NCBI GenBank assembly: GCA_002205965.3
Contig: NADL03000031.1
Span: 558,001 to 622,000 of the forward strand
Direction of reading: 5' to 3'
Source: Kappaphycus alvarezii
Lineage: Eukaryota > Rhodophyta > Florideophyceae > Gigartinales > Solieriaceae
DNA length: 64,000 nucleotides
How positions within the stretch are numbered: position 1 is the stretch's first letter; the number at the start of each line of letters is the position of its first letter. Positions 10,160 to 22,139 of the stretch are shown piece by piece. Position numbers and translations under genes: made by a program. The notes under the pieces were generated by a model. It saw only the letters and a list, made by a program, of their open reading frames with translations. It searched no databases and was not told the DNA's origin.

Positions 10160-11652
10160 TTGAGGCCCGCTCTATACAGGTGCGCACTGACAAACTCCAC
10201 AAGATCATGGCTCTCACTAAACTGGTTCTACGCGAGAACAGCCGACGTGAACCCGCAACCGGCATCGCCCCAGCCTAGTCGCCTCCCTTAAACGCAGGAT
10301 CCGCCTAGCACAAGAGGGGCAGTGGTCCCGTCTCCTTGATGAAGCCGCTGAAGCCTTCGGCGCAGTTCTCCACCGCAAAGCAGTTCGTACCCGATCCCCA
10401 CAGGACCGCTGCAAACGGGCATTGCTCAACGGCTCCCCACACAAAGCCGCCCAAGCCCTCACTGCTGCGGCCCCACCAGTCCCGCCCACCTTGGCAAATG
10501 CCGATAAGCTCCGGTCCCTCCATCCCGCTCCTTCCCACCCAGTCAAGCGAACCGACAGAAGTGCCCTGCCCCCGCCGTACAAGTTCACCGGGGCCAAGTC
10601 CGCCACCAGCTGCGACAACTACCGTATCACAGCAGTCCTGGCCCGGATGGACTTTGCCCCTCCATACTCAAAGCTCTGGCACATGCCCCCGGCGGCGCCG
10701 AGCCCTCGAATTCGGCCCTCAAGTGGTTCACTGCCTTCATCAACAGCCTGGTCGATGGGAATTGCCCACTGAGGCTAGCGAGTACGTCGCAAGCGCTACT
10801 CTATTGGAACTGCTGAAAGATGAAGCCTGTCGCACTCTCCGCCCGATCGCCATTGGCCTTGCCATCCGGCGACCGTTAGGGCGCCTGATAATGAAACGAA
10901 TTCGGGATGATCAGAGTTGGCCAACTACCTGCAGCCCCATCAACTCTGCGTAGGCGTGCCGTGTGCTACGGAACCATCGTCCATGCCACTCTGGAACGCA
11001 TACACGAACTGCAGATCAGTGACACCGCCCACGTGCTCATTCAGGTTGATGCCCGGAACACCTTTAACTCAATTGAGTGTTCCGAATTTCTTTCTTAGGC
11101 TATCTGCCGCATCCCCGCGTCCGCACGTTGGGTCCACTTCCTCTACAGGGCTTCTTCCCGCCTCTTCTTCGGCCGTCACCTTATATGGAGTCGACATGGC
11201 ACGCAACAGGGCGACCACCTCGGCATGTTGCGCTTCCTATTGCCCTGTACTCCCTTGTGCAAGGACTGGCATCCAATTTCCCCGCCCTCCCTCTTCACAC
11301 ATGGTACGCAGACGTTGGAACCCTAATTGTTCCCATCTCACCAGCCCACGCCGTTCTCCACTACCTGCGCCTGACCAGCTCGAACTTCGGCTTTCATATT
11401 AACCTCAACCCTCAGAAAACATCGGCCTGGTGCCCCTGTCTCTCACTACACCTCCTACATAACCTGTCATACGACGTCCTCGCCTCTGATGCTATCACGG
11501 TTCTTAGGAGCTCGATTGGCACCCCGGATGGATGCACTTCCTTGGCCCTCAAAGCCTTGCAGAAGGCGGAGTCACTCTGGACATCCCTCTCCGATATGAA
11601 CGAGCCCCAACTCTCATACCATGTTCTCCGAATCTGTCCTCCACATGTCTGA
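10160..11652 (+). pseudogene. LINE A1 reverse transcriptase
   Basis: RT blocks appear in order: TLRPIAIGLAIRRPLGRLI near 10834-10890, HVLIQVDARNTFNSIE near 11028-11075, RHGTQQ-like residues near 11197 and TWYADVGTLI near 11305. The canonical YADD is YADV, with GAC-GTT where GAC-GAT is expected, which removes one of the two metal-binding Asp residues of the loop. Two lesions occur identically in A2: a frame change in the GATGATCAGAGTTGG segment at about 10908, and an in-frame TAG at 11097-11099 between ECSEFLS and AICRIPAS. This is a dead gene. Confidence 0.8.
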
Positions 11653-11866
11653 TTATGTACTTGTTCCCCTCAACCCGCTGCATATTACCTTACCACTTGC
11701 CAAAGCTTTTGATAAGGGGTTGCGACGGGTTTCCGAGCAAGCTCACCATAAGATATCCGATATCGCGTGGCTACAAGCCACGCTGCCTTTCCGACACGGT
11801 GGCCTCGGGCTCACCCCATGCACTTCCATCAACGTCATCGCCTAAACGATCTCAAATCTCACGAAC

Positions 11867-12700
11867 ATGCCCCTCATTCGGCGACTCCTGCATATAAGCT
11901 CCACGAATGTCGCCAGGCTTCTGGCGCGATCCTACGACACCCTGGCCACGAGTCTGGACCTCCCTGCAGAACTACGACTAGGGGCACTCTTGTCACGCCT
12001 CAACCACCTCGACCGCAAAGCCGCTCGCTCCCTCCAGGAAGAGATAACCCGTCATGTCCACCTTTCCCGCCTCTCCCTGCTTCACGCATCGGTCCGTACG
12101 GCCTCTTCTTCGCACCTTTTTATTTGGCTGGCCTTGACGGCCTCCCCGACTGCTTCCGCCCCGTTCTCAACACTTCCGTTGCCGTCCACTGACCCATACA
12201 CCTCAGGGGAGATATGGCGCAAGATGGTTGACCTTCGCTTAGGCAACCCAATATTCTGCGGCCATAACCGCTGCCCTACCTGCCTAGAAGGCCAGTACAC
12301 TGTTCCCCCTCTCCCCGATACCATGGGCCATCATACATCAACCTGCAAAGCCGGTGTCGGTGCGGTGCGCGGTCACAACCGCCTTCGGGATATTCTGTAC
12401 CGCGAACTCAATAGCCCGGCCATTTCCCTCTCCATAATTTGGGAGCGAGTCTTTGGCCGAACTCCGCAAGAGCCCAGCCGAGCAACGCGCACTGGACCTC
12501 GTCGTCGACTACCCTTTTTTCACGCATCCCCAAAAGCGTCTTGATGTGACCACTTTCAGTCCTCACTCCGTGCCATATCGCAACCAGGCCGATGGCGGTC
12601 TCTCAGCTCTGACAAGAGCCAAACGGCGGTAAAGAGATTGCTATGCGCTACCTTGTCGTGCCGAGGCTGTGGATCTTCTACCTATACCTACGAGTATGCG
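11867..12700 (+). pseudogene. LINE A1 C-terminal finger and endonuclease-like region
   Basis: It contains a Cys/His cluster (C-P-T-C ... D-T-M-G-H-H-T-S-T-C) near 12272-12345, then GHNRLRD near 12371 and LDVTTFSP near 12540, where A2 has LDVTIVSP. The order finger, R/G-H-N, then D-V-T is that of the restriction-like endonuclease in R2-type LINEs. In A1 the last third departs from A2, with altered frame and content from about 12430, so this part is more decayed than the RT. Confidence 0.6.
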
Positions 12701-12974
12701 CCTGCCATCAAGGCCCGTATCGGAGGTTCTAAGGCGAAGGTGTCATTTCGGCATTATCAAAAGCTCAGCTATGCCATTTGATCCACGTGAGCAGCTTCAG
12801 CGATTAGTGTAGCCCGCAACATGGAGATATTTGGCTGCCGCTCCATAGCTAGTCAATTCTAGTGACCCTGCACGTCGCACTTCCCTAGTCTATTGATGAA
12901 GCACAAAATTCTACCTATCGCCACTGACTTTTGCGAACATTTACGGTCGACCGGACTCGCGGCGCTTCATAAGG

Positions 12975-13160
12975 AATGAAAAGCTTGGAAACATGGCGTC
13001 GTCGAACCTTGGATGCGGTACCATGAAGTGCTTGGAAACTGATTTTATTCTTGCTGTCCAACTAGGCCAAGCGTAACCTGTTGTCCCCATCTCTCCACAT
13101 ACGCTCGACACAGCACTGTAATGCTTTACAGTATACGGTACAGTACAGTACAGTGCCGTG
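12975..13160 (-). mobile_element. Gypsy leader/gag-start fragment
   Basis: About 185 bp match, at roughly 80-85 percent by eye, the 5' leader and first gag codons of the Gypsy element at 16.2-20.85 kb (the matching stretch is 20780-20960, same minus orientation). A KHFMVPHPRF segment parallels KHFMVSHPRF at the start of that gag. It is a detached fossil piece directly after LINE A1. GTACAGTACAGT repeats are at its right end. Confidence 0.7.
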
Positions 13161-13388
13161 TAGTCAGTCCTGCAGTTTACATGATAGATACTCAATAGAG
13201 TGATTACGCTTAATGAATTTCTGCAATTAAATTGTGCTTCTGAGGAATTCACCAGTTCCAGAAATTTGGTATGATTTTCTTTCTCATGCCGCGGGCGGTG
13301 TGATTATGCCTGTCACTCATGTTAATGTATGTGAGTATTACTGCACGTCCTAAAACTTAACGACACTCGTACTGCGCTCCAATCAAAA

Positions 13389-14048
13389 ATGGCAGCAGGC
13401 CGCTTGACGGACTTAACACAAGCAAAGTGTATCGAAAGCCTCTGCACCTGGAAGATTGCACTTCTCGTAATAGCCAAGCGCCGCCTGACTGAAAGAAAGT
13501 CTGCATTCTCGTCGACACCGACCTGGACTACCGTGGCAAGTAAGTATGTTTGCCTCCGCAATGATGTCGAAAACATGCTACAACAAAGTAACAAAATAAG
13601 CCTCTCCATCTTCACTTTTAACTTGAATGCCTTGAGCAATAGGGATTACCTCTGCTTGTTTCGATTTGAAAATAAGGGCATACCTAAGGTAGTAAGAGCG
13701 ATAGACTGGCCAGAATCAAAGTCTCGCACAGAGAGGAATCGCTACGCTGTGAGCGATATACTTATTTGTTGCATCATACTCAGAAGATTGGCAACTCCAT
13801 CAAGATAGGTTGACCTCGAGATGCTTTTTGGCAAGCAATCGTCGCATCTTTCAGAAATATTCTGGAAGGGCCTCGAATGGGTCCTGACTACAAAAGGAAA
13901 TCTCCTTACAGTGGGGCTTTCTACTGCATATATGCAGAGGAGGGTATCTTTGTACTCGGATAAAATAAGAGCTATACTCTACGGGCTAACAAAATGCTTT
14001 GGTTTTACTAATGGTACAGTAATTGGAATAGCCAGGCCAAGCGGTTAG
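13389..14048 (+). pseudogene. PIF/Harbinger (DDE_4) transposase, N-terminal half, relic
   Basis: Two open frames (13389-13808 and 13821-14048) read as one transposase body. They hold the helix-turn-helix-like region KSRTERNRYAVSDILICCII, then VDLEMLFGKQSSHLSEIFW, then CFGFTNGTVIGIARPSG. The last is the first catalytic motif of DDE_4 transposases, normally G-F-I-D-G-T, here with Asn in place of Asp. The sequence stops being recognisable after about 14070, so the second Asp and the Glu are absent. The break between frames is near 13808. No terminal inverted repeats found. Confidence 0.75.
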
Positions 14049-14086
14049 ACAAGAATGAGGTCCTGAACTGGGGAAAACCTGGCATG

Positions 14087-14889
14087 TTAACCCTTCCGTT
14101 CTTTCTTGGGACTATTGTCGGCAGCTACCTGGCACTGAGCAGTCATTTGGTATGATTCAGGAGCAGGGTGGATTGTATGACACTCAGCAAGGATTGGTAT
14201 AAGAGCAGGGGCAACGCAGGGTAATGTAGGTGTAACAGTTGCTGAGGCGGTGGGCTTTGGTGATCGTGGGGCAGAAGCAATTGCTTCAGCGGAAAGCGTA
14301 GTTGTAAAAGCGGAGATACTGGATCCTAGGATGGGAGGTGGAGCGGAGGCAATCTGAGGCACGGTTTGAGTCGCAGGTGTGAAGGTTTGGGCAATGGGTT
14401 GTGAGGTTGCAGGGTCGGCGGGGTCGAATTTTGTAGCCAGGAATGTGGATTGACTTGCTGAAGGTAGGGCGGCGACAGTATTTGTTGCGGTGGTGGCTGC
14501 GGAGGGGCATGGCAATATAGCGGTTTTCTTCGTCGGATTTGGGTGATGAGTTTGGGAATCAGATCGTGGTGCGGCAAGAGGAGTTTCCCGGGGAGCAGGA
14601 ATTGCATAGGGAGAAGGTAGTCTGCTTCTGCTTTGGTGATCAATTAATACGACGGCACCACTGGGTGCTTGGCTTGGGGAGGGGTCCATGGTAAGCCGTG
14701 TGGGGGCACTTGGGAGGGATAAAGAGATGGCAGTGGGATTTGACTCGGCTTGAAGGGGGAGGGAGAGATGGCGGTGGGATTTGAGTCTGCTTGGTGGGGG
14801 GGGTAGTTGAGGTGTGATATTTTCGAGAGGCCGACTGGTGCAGGCATGGGGGTAAGTGGAGGCTTAGTTTGCCGCCAAAAACATCTCAC
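14087..14889 (-). CDS. Pro/Ser/Thr-rich open frames, unidentified
   Basis: Two abutting minus-strand frames (14889-14644, 81 codons; 14689-14087, 200 codons) are both rich in Pro, Ser, Thr and Ala, and the second ends in a basic KKERKG. They could be two parts of one protein with a frame change near 14690, the accessory ORF of the neighbouring Harbinger relic, or chance frames in biased sequence. I see no signal peptide, domain or conserved motif. Confidence 0.25.
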
Positions 14890-15027
14890 AGCTCTTCACT
14901 AACGGGCAGCTTTTCAGCACCGTTTGTCACAAGCAACAGGACAATTTCACTAATTGCTTACAGATTGTAATTTAAACGTCAAATTTAGTCATATTTATTT
15001 CTAAGAAGAGGTGGCGTTAACCCCCTA

Positions 15028-15150
15028 ATGAAGTAAAGATTCATTCGTGCCGGGTGTACAGTGCCTAACCCTACATTAGCTGGGGGAGATACAGTACAGT
15101 ACAGTATCTCCCCAGCTCAGCAGTGAGCTCGCACAGCCCACATGCTCCCG
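15028..15150. repeat. LINE-tail 11-mer followed by a hairpin repeat shared with 20.95 kb
   Basis: ATGAAGTAAAG at 15028-15038 is the same 11-mer that ends several LINE copies here. From 15048 a block starting GCCGGGTGTACAGTGC, containing the palindrome GGGAGATACAG...CAGTATCTCCC, matches 20955-21045. The second block looks like a small mobile repeat of unknown class. Confidence 0.6.
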
Positions 15151-16200
15151 CACTGAAAGTGCGACACGGCGCACAAGTAGGCAAGTTCACCCACTAATCA
15201 CTGCACCACTGAACCACCCTACCAGCTTGCCACGGTCACCTCTACCCCGACCAACGCCAACCTACCAGCTACGCAGCCACTGAGATACGCCCTCAACCTT
15301 CTTCGCCTACCCTTTGAGAAGTGCAAACGTGCTGCCAAACAGCTGGAATAATAGGAGCGGGCTCCCCTTGGCGCGTCATTGCAACTACCTCCTTGAGGCT
15401 CCCTGTGTGCCCTCTCCATAGGATCATCCTCCACACACCTCTCCAGTCATAGCTCTCTCCTCTTCGTCGCCTATACTAACTCACACCAACCCGCCGTAAA
15501 TATCCTCAGGCCTCTCGTGAAAACCTCCATTCACTTTCATCCTCCGTTGCCCACATAACGCTCAAGACTACCACTACCAGACTCCTTCCACGACAGCTCT
15601 GACCCACCTTTTTGCTCTCAATTCGGAACGACCACAGCCCCTCCAAGCTTCGCTCACACCGAATCACTCGCCTCAATCCCCGAACTGGCAAATTCCACCT
15701 CTTCCTCTCTGAAGACATTCTCCGGGACGACAGAAGACGCTCCATCCTTCGTTGTTTTTTTCATTGGTTTCCCGGATTATTATCATGATCCAGATTTGCT
15801 GATTTATCCCGGGTCCCAGTTCGATGCTGTTGTACACACTCCACCAACTCAGCCACTCAGAAGTACCTCGTGTGATTTATTTGCTCCTTAATGAGGCCCT
15901 CTCTTCGCCGAAAAAACGAGAAAACCCGGTACCAATAAGAGGAGAAAGAGGAGAGAATAGAACGAGAGCCAATAGAGTTCCCGTGGCGCCAGATGACCCG
16001 CCCACCTTGCGGTCTAGGCCCAAACAACCCGCCTCTCATCGTCTGTCGTTCTTTTTGCCTAGTTCCAGTTTCCAAATCCATATTTAAGTCCCTCCCGATC
16101 CTGCTGTTCTTTTCGCTCCCTTATCAATCTTTCCTACGCATCGGCTTGCTGGATCACCCCTTCTTCCTTGTTGACAGGCTCAAAAACCTCCGGGCTTCTC
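15151..16200. other. Probable 3' LTR/flank zone of the minus-strand Gypsy element
   Basis: No host gene recognised. On the minus strand it follows the Gypsy integrase end and holds an ATTGGCTC box and a TTAAATATGG promoter-like run near 16080-16090. A TGGCTGAGTTGG 12-mer lies at 15855-15844. An LTR is expected here, but no pair of termini could be matched, so its limits are unknown. Short plus-strand frames near 15200-15760 match nothing. Confidence 0.35.
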
Positions 16201-16209
16201 CTCCTTAAG

Positions 16210-19200
16210 TGGTTTTTCTTGATGAATTAGCATACCTGACCAGTTGACGCGCGTGTATGGCATTTCTGGTCGCTCGACCAGATGAAGAGACAAACTCGTA
16301 GCGCGGATGATCAGCCTTGATTACCCGGCACGGTCCGTAGTAAAAAGACTCAAACCCGGCCATTTCCGAACCCTACAGAACGCTGCCCCATTTTTCACTA
16401 GCACTCCGTCTCCAAGCTCGAACCGTTTGACCTCCCTCTTAGTCTTGCGCGGAACGCACGACCTTTCCGCTACAGCAGCCCTCCCGCTAGATTACCTCAA
16501 CATCTAGATGAGGAAGTGATTTGGTTTGGCTTCGCCCAGAAGGGCTACCGTGTCGCTTGCAGTCATCCTCGCCTCGATCCCATACATTAAGCGTAACGGT
16601 GAGTTGACATCCCCGCGGTCAAGTCGGCGATAGCTGTACAAGACTTTCGGCATAGCCTCCGCCCAGTCGCCTCCACTCTGCACGAATGAACGTTTTATTG
16701 CCTGCTTTATAGTCCCCATCATCCTCTCGGCCCTTCTATTTGCCATAGGGGCATACGGGAGGACTGTCTTCCAATCGATCTCGTGCTTCTTCATAAACTC
16801 ATGGACGGAAGCCGCCATGAAAGCCGTAGCGTGGTCCGAAACTATACTCCTCGGGGGCCCAAAATGCTCGATAATTTCCTTCTCAACGAACCTGATGACA
16901 AAATCGGAGGTGGAGCTTTCCGTTGCGCAAGCTATTTTCAGCTCGTTATGTGCTCAACTGCGATTAAGGAAAACCTCTTTCCCTTCTGAGATGGCTTCAA
17001 AGGGCCCGCAATGTCCACTGAAAACGTTTCGAACAAACTGGTAACGAGTGATCTAGGACTCGTATGATTTGTCGGTAGCCTTCGAGTATGTTGACAGCCT
17101 GCGCATGCCTTGACGTGTTCTTTCACGTCCCGATACACTCCAGGCCACCAAACTCGGTCCCTTACAAATTTTTTTGTAGAATCAGCATCCCAATGGCCGA
17201 TATCATCGTGGAATGTTGTCAACATTTAGGTATACTGCCCGACAGGCGGAACCAATCGCAATCTATCCTTCTCCCGTCGGAACAGAGTGTTGTTCCAAAT
17301 CATGAACCTCTTCGCTTTTCTTCGTATCGATTTTCTTCTTCAGGTCCGTCTCCTGAACCATATCTCCGGCCACAAACCTCGTGATGTCTCGGAGGTCCGG
17401 TTCTTATCCAGATAGTTTAGGTTGGTCCGACTATTTCGTCGCTACGAGGCACTTCGTGTCGTTTTCTTCTCTTTTCGCCTCAAATTACACAACGGTCTGC
17501 GAGAGAGATGATCAGACACCCCATAGGCCTTTCCATGCCTTTACTTAATTTCGAAGTCGTACTGGGCCATTAAATCCATCCAACTCGCCAATATCCCATG
17601 TATATCCTTCTTTTTGAAAGCCGTTTGAAGGCCTCATGGTCCTTATATACCACGACCGGCCTGATGGACAACAGACACACAAGAAAATTATTGAGAGCGA
17701 GCACGACAGCAAGTGCTTCCCGTTCGCTCCTAATGTACCGACGCTTCTGCTCCGTCATTGTCCGAGATACGAACTGCACCGGCTGCACTTTTCTATCTTC
17801 TTTCTTCTGAGAGAGAACAAATCCTAGGACAGTCAACGAAGCATCTGTCTCCACCGCGAAAGGGAGTGGAAATCCGGAAACGCGAGTGTTGGAGGCATCG
17901 TCAGCTTCTCCTTCAAGTACTCGAAAGCCTCCTGCATTCCCGTTGTCCACTCAAATGTCTTCTTAAAGGAGGATGAAGCGTGCAACACAGCTGAGCTATC
18001 TGCGAAGTTTAGTATAAATCTTCGATAGTACCATGCAAAACCGGGAAAAATCCTCAGTTTAGTCACATTTTCCGGCAAAGGGGCCTCCGAGATATCTTTG
18101 ATCTTGTTGGGATCAACCTTCACACCGCTTGAATTGACAATAAGAGCGGGCAACTTCACTTCTGAATGAGCAAAGCTGCACTGTTACCTTCAGCTTCAAT
18201 TTAGCTTCTTGGATCCTCTTGAACACCCCTTTGCAATGAGCTATGTGCTCCTCCAACATTTTAGAAAATATTGAAACATCTTCCAAGTACACCATAGGGG
18301 ACGGCAACCCACGAAGAACCCTGTCTATCATCCTTTGAAACGTCGCTGGAGCGTTCATTAGTCCAAACGGCATCACCTCGATCTTGTACGTTGCATGTCG
18401 AGAGACGAATGTCGTCTTTTCCTTGTACGGTTCGGATATTCTAACCTGCCAGTATCCTGCGTAAAGGTCCAACGTCGTGGAGAACTCCGCGCCAAAGAGT
18501 TCGTCGAAGATTTCTTCCATTTTCGGTAACAACCAGCATTCTGGCTTCATCACCCAACCCAACTGACGGTAATCGACGCAGGACCGGGGCCTTCCGTCTT
18601 CCTTCGTGGAGATCACCACCGGAAAGGACCAGGCGGACCTCGAAGGCGTGATAATTCCAGCTTCAAATAATTCATTCACTTCTTTCCTTACTACTTGGTT
18701 ATGTCTCGGTGGCATTCGGCGGGCATTCGAATGTATTGGGTCTCATCTGTCAACTTGAAAGAATATATCACCGGCACCTGAGCCGGCTCCAGGTCATGTA
18801 TGTCCCACGCTATCACGTCCGACTCCTTCAGCTCATTCACCAATTTTTTCTGGCTCTCCTCCTCGAGATGCTTCAACTTCGAGACGAGAAACGCGGCATC
18901 ATCTTTCTCGGTGGACCCCTCCTCCAACAACAGGCCCTCTAGATCGAGCTCGTACGGTTCCTTGTTTAAGATCGCCAGAACCAATTCATACTCAGTGTCC
19001 GACCCACCATCGCTGCTACCTGACTCTGATGAGGACGGGACAGGAAAATGCTCTCCATCAGACTCTCAAGGGATGTTAAATCCTTACTATCAGTCCGCAT
19101 CACGTCAATCACTAGGGGCTCAATTAGTCGCGGTGAAAAAGCATTCTTCCTCCTACCGCCAGGTTGACTTGCTGCCGCCCGTAATCCAAGTTTTACTGCA

Positions 19201-20850
19201 TATATTATATTGTAGGACTGCCAACAATAGTGTCAAATGGCGCGTTTCGTACCTGCAAGAAGCCCAGAGGCACAACCAGGGTTCCAAAGGAGACTGGAAC
19301 CTTCCGTACGCACCCAGTAACTTCAGTCCCGTTCGTCAGCGACGGTGACATGACGATACGTAGCCATCAGAGCGAGTGACAGCTTCTTGCAATAGTCCCA
19401 GGACATGAGGTTTAGTACTACACACGTGTCCAACTGGGCCTGCGTCTCTGTTCCATAACCCTTCACGGCTACGACCTTCAACCGACAAGAGACTTCAGGA
19501 TGACTTTTCATGGACGCATGAGTCACTGTAACAGTCTTGGAAACCATACGCTTCAACTGATTCCTTGCTTTATATGCGTCCCCGTGGAGAAGCTACTCGA
19601 AGTTCATTCCCGACAAGGCCGAAGCCAGTTCCGCGACCATATTATAATTCCCTACGTGGTCCAGAAGGCTCCTGACGCCTTCTTGGTCTTCTGTGCCTTA
19701 GTTTTCTTCTTCCTTGGCTCCGATACGAAAATCAGACGGCGAAAGAGGGAGGCCTTACTCATTAGCGCATCGATTTCCATGACGTTGTCCATGCGTTGCT
19801 TCGGAAGGGCTTGGCCGTCGGCATTCCTCTTTAACCGCGGCCACCACATCCCATTGAGAGCCTCCTGGAAGACGACAACAGGATCGTCGTCGGTTTTTTC
19901 CCTCAGTTTAAGTTCTTCTTTCGACTCCGAACTTGCTCCGGCAATTACTACAAGACGAATTCCATCTTGCTGTCCCTTGGACCAGCACGTTGCCTCTGTG
20001 TGAACTCCCTTCTCACAGAAAGAGTCTGAGTGTGCCTGTGGGGATTTTGCAGACACTGCATGGAACGGTGGCCCCTTTGCCCACAGAAACTGCGACTAAA
20101 GTCGTCATCGAACATAAAAGCCGGTCCTCCCTTACAGAGACAGAATACTCCGCAATCTTCCTTGCTAGCTGGTCAACCTTGTCCTCCGGCTGGTGCGGCT
20201 TAACAGCGTGCACGTCAGGACTCTGCATAATACTCCTCGGTGCAACCAAAGGCCCTCGAGGCGCCTCTTTATCGGCGAGGAATGTCTTCTTTCCTAACTA
20301 AAAGTCTTTAATTGCCTTTTTAGGTCTTTATAGTCCGGCAGCGCTCGATATATGACAAACTGAGCCAAGCCCGAGTGTTCCGCGAATGCAATCCGAAGCA
20401 AACCGAAAGAGACCGAGTTGTTGAAGCCTATCCTCTTGGAGAGGGCATTCATTCTCGCCAGAGACCCTCCTATGTCACTTGCGTCCAGTAATCCGGCAAC
20501 GGCTTCGTGGACCTCCTCCTCCGGCTTTGTCTTTTTCGCGAACTCGGCGAGGAGCTTCTTTTTGAATATATCGTACTTCTCGGTGTCTTCAGTGGGGGAC
20601 CCATCCCGCGCAAAAGACTCGTAGTAGAAGTCGAAAGCAGCCTGCTCCACATGGCACATAATCTGGAAGGCCTTCTCGCTGCCCGTCTTTCCGCGCATAA
20701 CGACCTTCTCGAATGCTAAAAGGAAACTGGAAATATCGGAAGAGGGATATCCACAAAAGGAGAGGTGAGGGGCACTGGAGTCTGTCATGGCGTCGTAAAA
20801 CCTTGGATGCGATACCATGAAATGCTTGGAAATGTTCTTCATTCTTGCCT
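16210..20850 (-). mobile_element. Ty3/Gypsy element 1, broken
   Basis: A fossil on the minus strand. Parts from 5' to 3': gag (20842-20294), a nucleocapsid-like Cys/His segment (about 20000), an aspartic-protease-like block (19556-19323), reverse transcriptase (18984-18113, with DGRPRSCVDYRQLG and STTLDLYAGYWQV), RNase H (17950-17570) and integrase with zinc-binding HHCC and core (17225-16504). The order PR-RT-RH-IN marks Gypsy. It is broken in about ten places. A leader containing GTACAGT repeats lies right of the gag start. Gypsy element 2 (22.9-25.6 kb) is the same family in the opposite orientation. Confidence 0.9.
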
Positions 20851-20954
20851 ATCCTACCTATGCCAAGCGTAACCTGTTGTCCCCATCTTTCCACGTACGC
20901 TCAACACAGTAATATACATACAGTGTACTGTAAAGTTTACTGTATATACTGTAC

Positions 20955-21045
20955 TGTGCCGGGTGTACAGTGCTTAACCATACATTAGCTGGGCGAGATA
21001 CAGCGCAGTATCTCCCTGGATCGGCGGTTAGTTCGCACAGCCCAC
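20955..21045. repeat. Hairpin repeat shared with 15.05-15.15 kb
   Basis: It begins GCCGGGTGTACAGTGC and continues through TACATTAGCTGGGCGAG and a GAGATACAG/AGTATCTC palindrome to GCACAGCCCAC. The block is the same as at 15048-15150, with a shorter palindrome loop. It lies just upstream of the Gypsy element 1 leader on the minus strand and could be LTR-derived or an independent short element. Confidence 0.6.
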
Positions 21046-21555
21046 AACGTAACTTGATAGCCTTGCAATAACTGAGAATGAGTACGAAAGGATTTCTCTG
21101 CACGGTAAAAAACATCTCCAAGGATTCTTATTAAAATGGGGAAACGCCGAAAATAGGTAACCTGAGTTGCAGAGCGCTCATATTTTAAACCAAGCACCCA
21201 TGGATTTGTCACGAATACAAAAGGTTTCGCAAAAACGACCTTAATTCATTACCATCATGTCATCTGCGCTCAATTTGAGACCTGGGATCCAGAGTCTCTT
21301 GGGTATCGAAATATCTGCGTCAAAAAGCGCTGAACATTTTTGAAGAAAAATTGCTTCCGCTTTCAACGCAAGAGTCGCAAGTATGAACAAAAAGCTTAAT
21401 TAGCTGAAAAATATTAATGACATGTGCTTCGTTATGGCATGCCTTAGTCTGCGACCTCTGTTCTCCCAGTAATCCACAATCAACTTGTAAATGCCCATGT
21501 AAATGCAGATGCCAATCCAGCAGCTGATTCCTGTTAAGCGTTTTTTTCCATAGGT

Positions 21556-22139
21556 CTACCTGTTACAGCAGCTTTTAGCGAGGCGTAGATGATTTTTGTT
21601 AGAAATTGTACCCAGAACTGTTGTGATGAGAAACATTTTGAAGATTCCCACTGGGATAAAGGTGAATGGGTTGCGTAAAGAAAAGGGATTTTGTTTGCCG
21701 GTGGAAACATATGAGGATGAACGCAGGTTCATTTGCTCAAAGATGTGGATAGGAGTTGGAAAAGCAGTATCTTGTTGTGTCTGGTTTGCTTGGGTAGCCT
21801 CTTTTGCCCTTCTTCTGGCTGCCACTGCGGCGGGAGGTGAGCAATCGGTGTGTCCAAGTCTAATTGGTCGTCAACACGCTCGAGGGGAACTCTTTCGGGG
21901 TGTTCAAAGTCTGTTGAGAGAGCATAAAACTCGTCCACTCCCTGAGTACATTCCACGGAATGATCTGAGTCGTAGTCCGCAGGTTGGATAACAGCCATTT
22001 GGCTGGATGGCTGAGAGGGGGTGTTTGGAGGTGTAATGGTGTTTGCATTTCTGAAGAGCGGTGGTATATTACGGCGGCCATAAGATGAAAGATAGCCTTT
22101 TAGAGTAAAACAGTTTGAAAAAAAGCCATTTAGTGTCAA
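21556..22139 (-). CDS. Two overlapping unidentified open frames
   Basis: Frames at 22139-21729 and 21825-21556 on the minus strand read as a possible single protein with a frame change near 21810. The first is Pro/Ser-rich, then acidic (DYDSDHSVECTQGVDEFYAL). The second starts basic (MAARRRAKEATQAN) and has a hydrophobic part (GIFKMFLITTVLGTI). I considered a transposase N-terminus but found no diagnostic motif. The opposite strand also has a 131-codon frame, so the coding strand itself is unproven. Confidence 0.25.

Larger units (their letters stand above)
9058..12700 (+). mobile_element. LINE copy A1, near full length, inactive
   Basis: A non-LTR retrotransposon of the same family as A2 (39.8-43.1 kb), with about 750 bp more at its 5' end. 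In order: an ORF1-like Pro-rich protein (9058-10015), a reverse transcriptase region (10160-11650) and a C-terminal finger/endonuclease region (11870-12700). From the point where A2 begins, the two copies look about 97 percent identical down to about 12430; after that they diverge sharply, and they cannot be aligned past about 12694. The true 5' end is uncertain and may lie near 8960. The copy has several frame changes, a TAG in the RT and a changed catalytic loop, so it cannot encode a working RT. Its 3' end runs into a gypsy scrap at about 12975. Confidence 0.85.
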
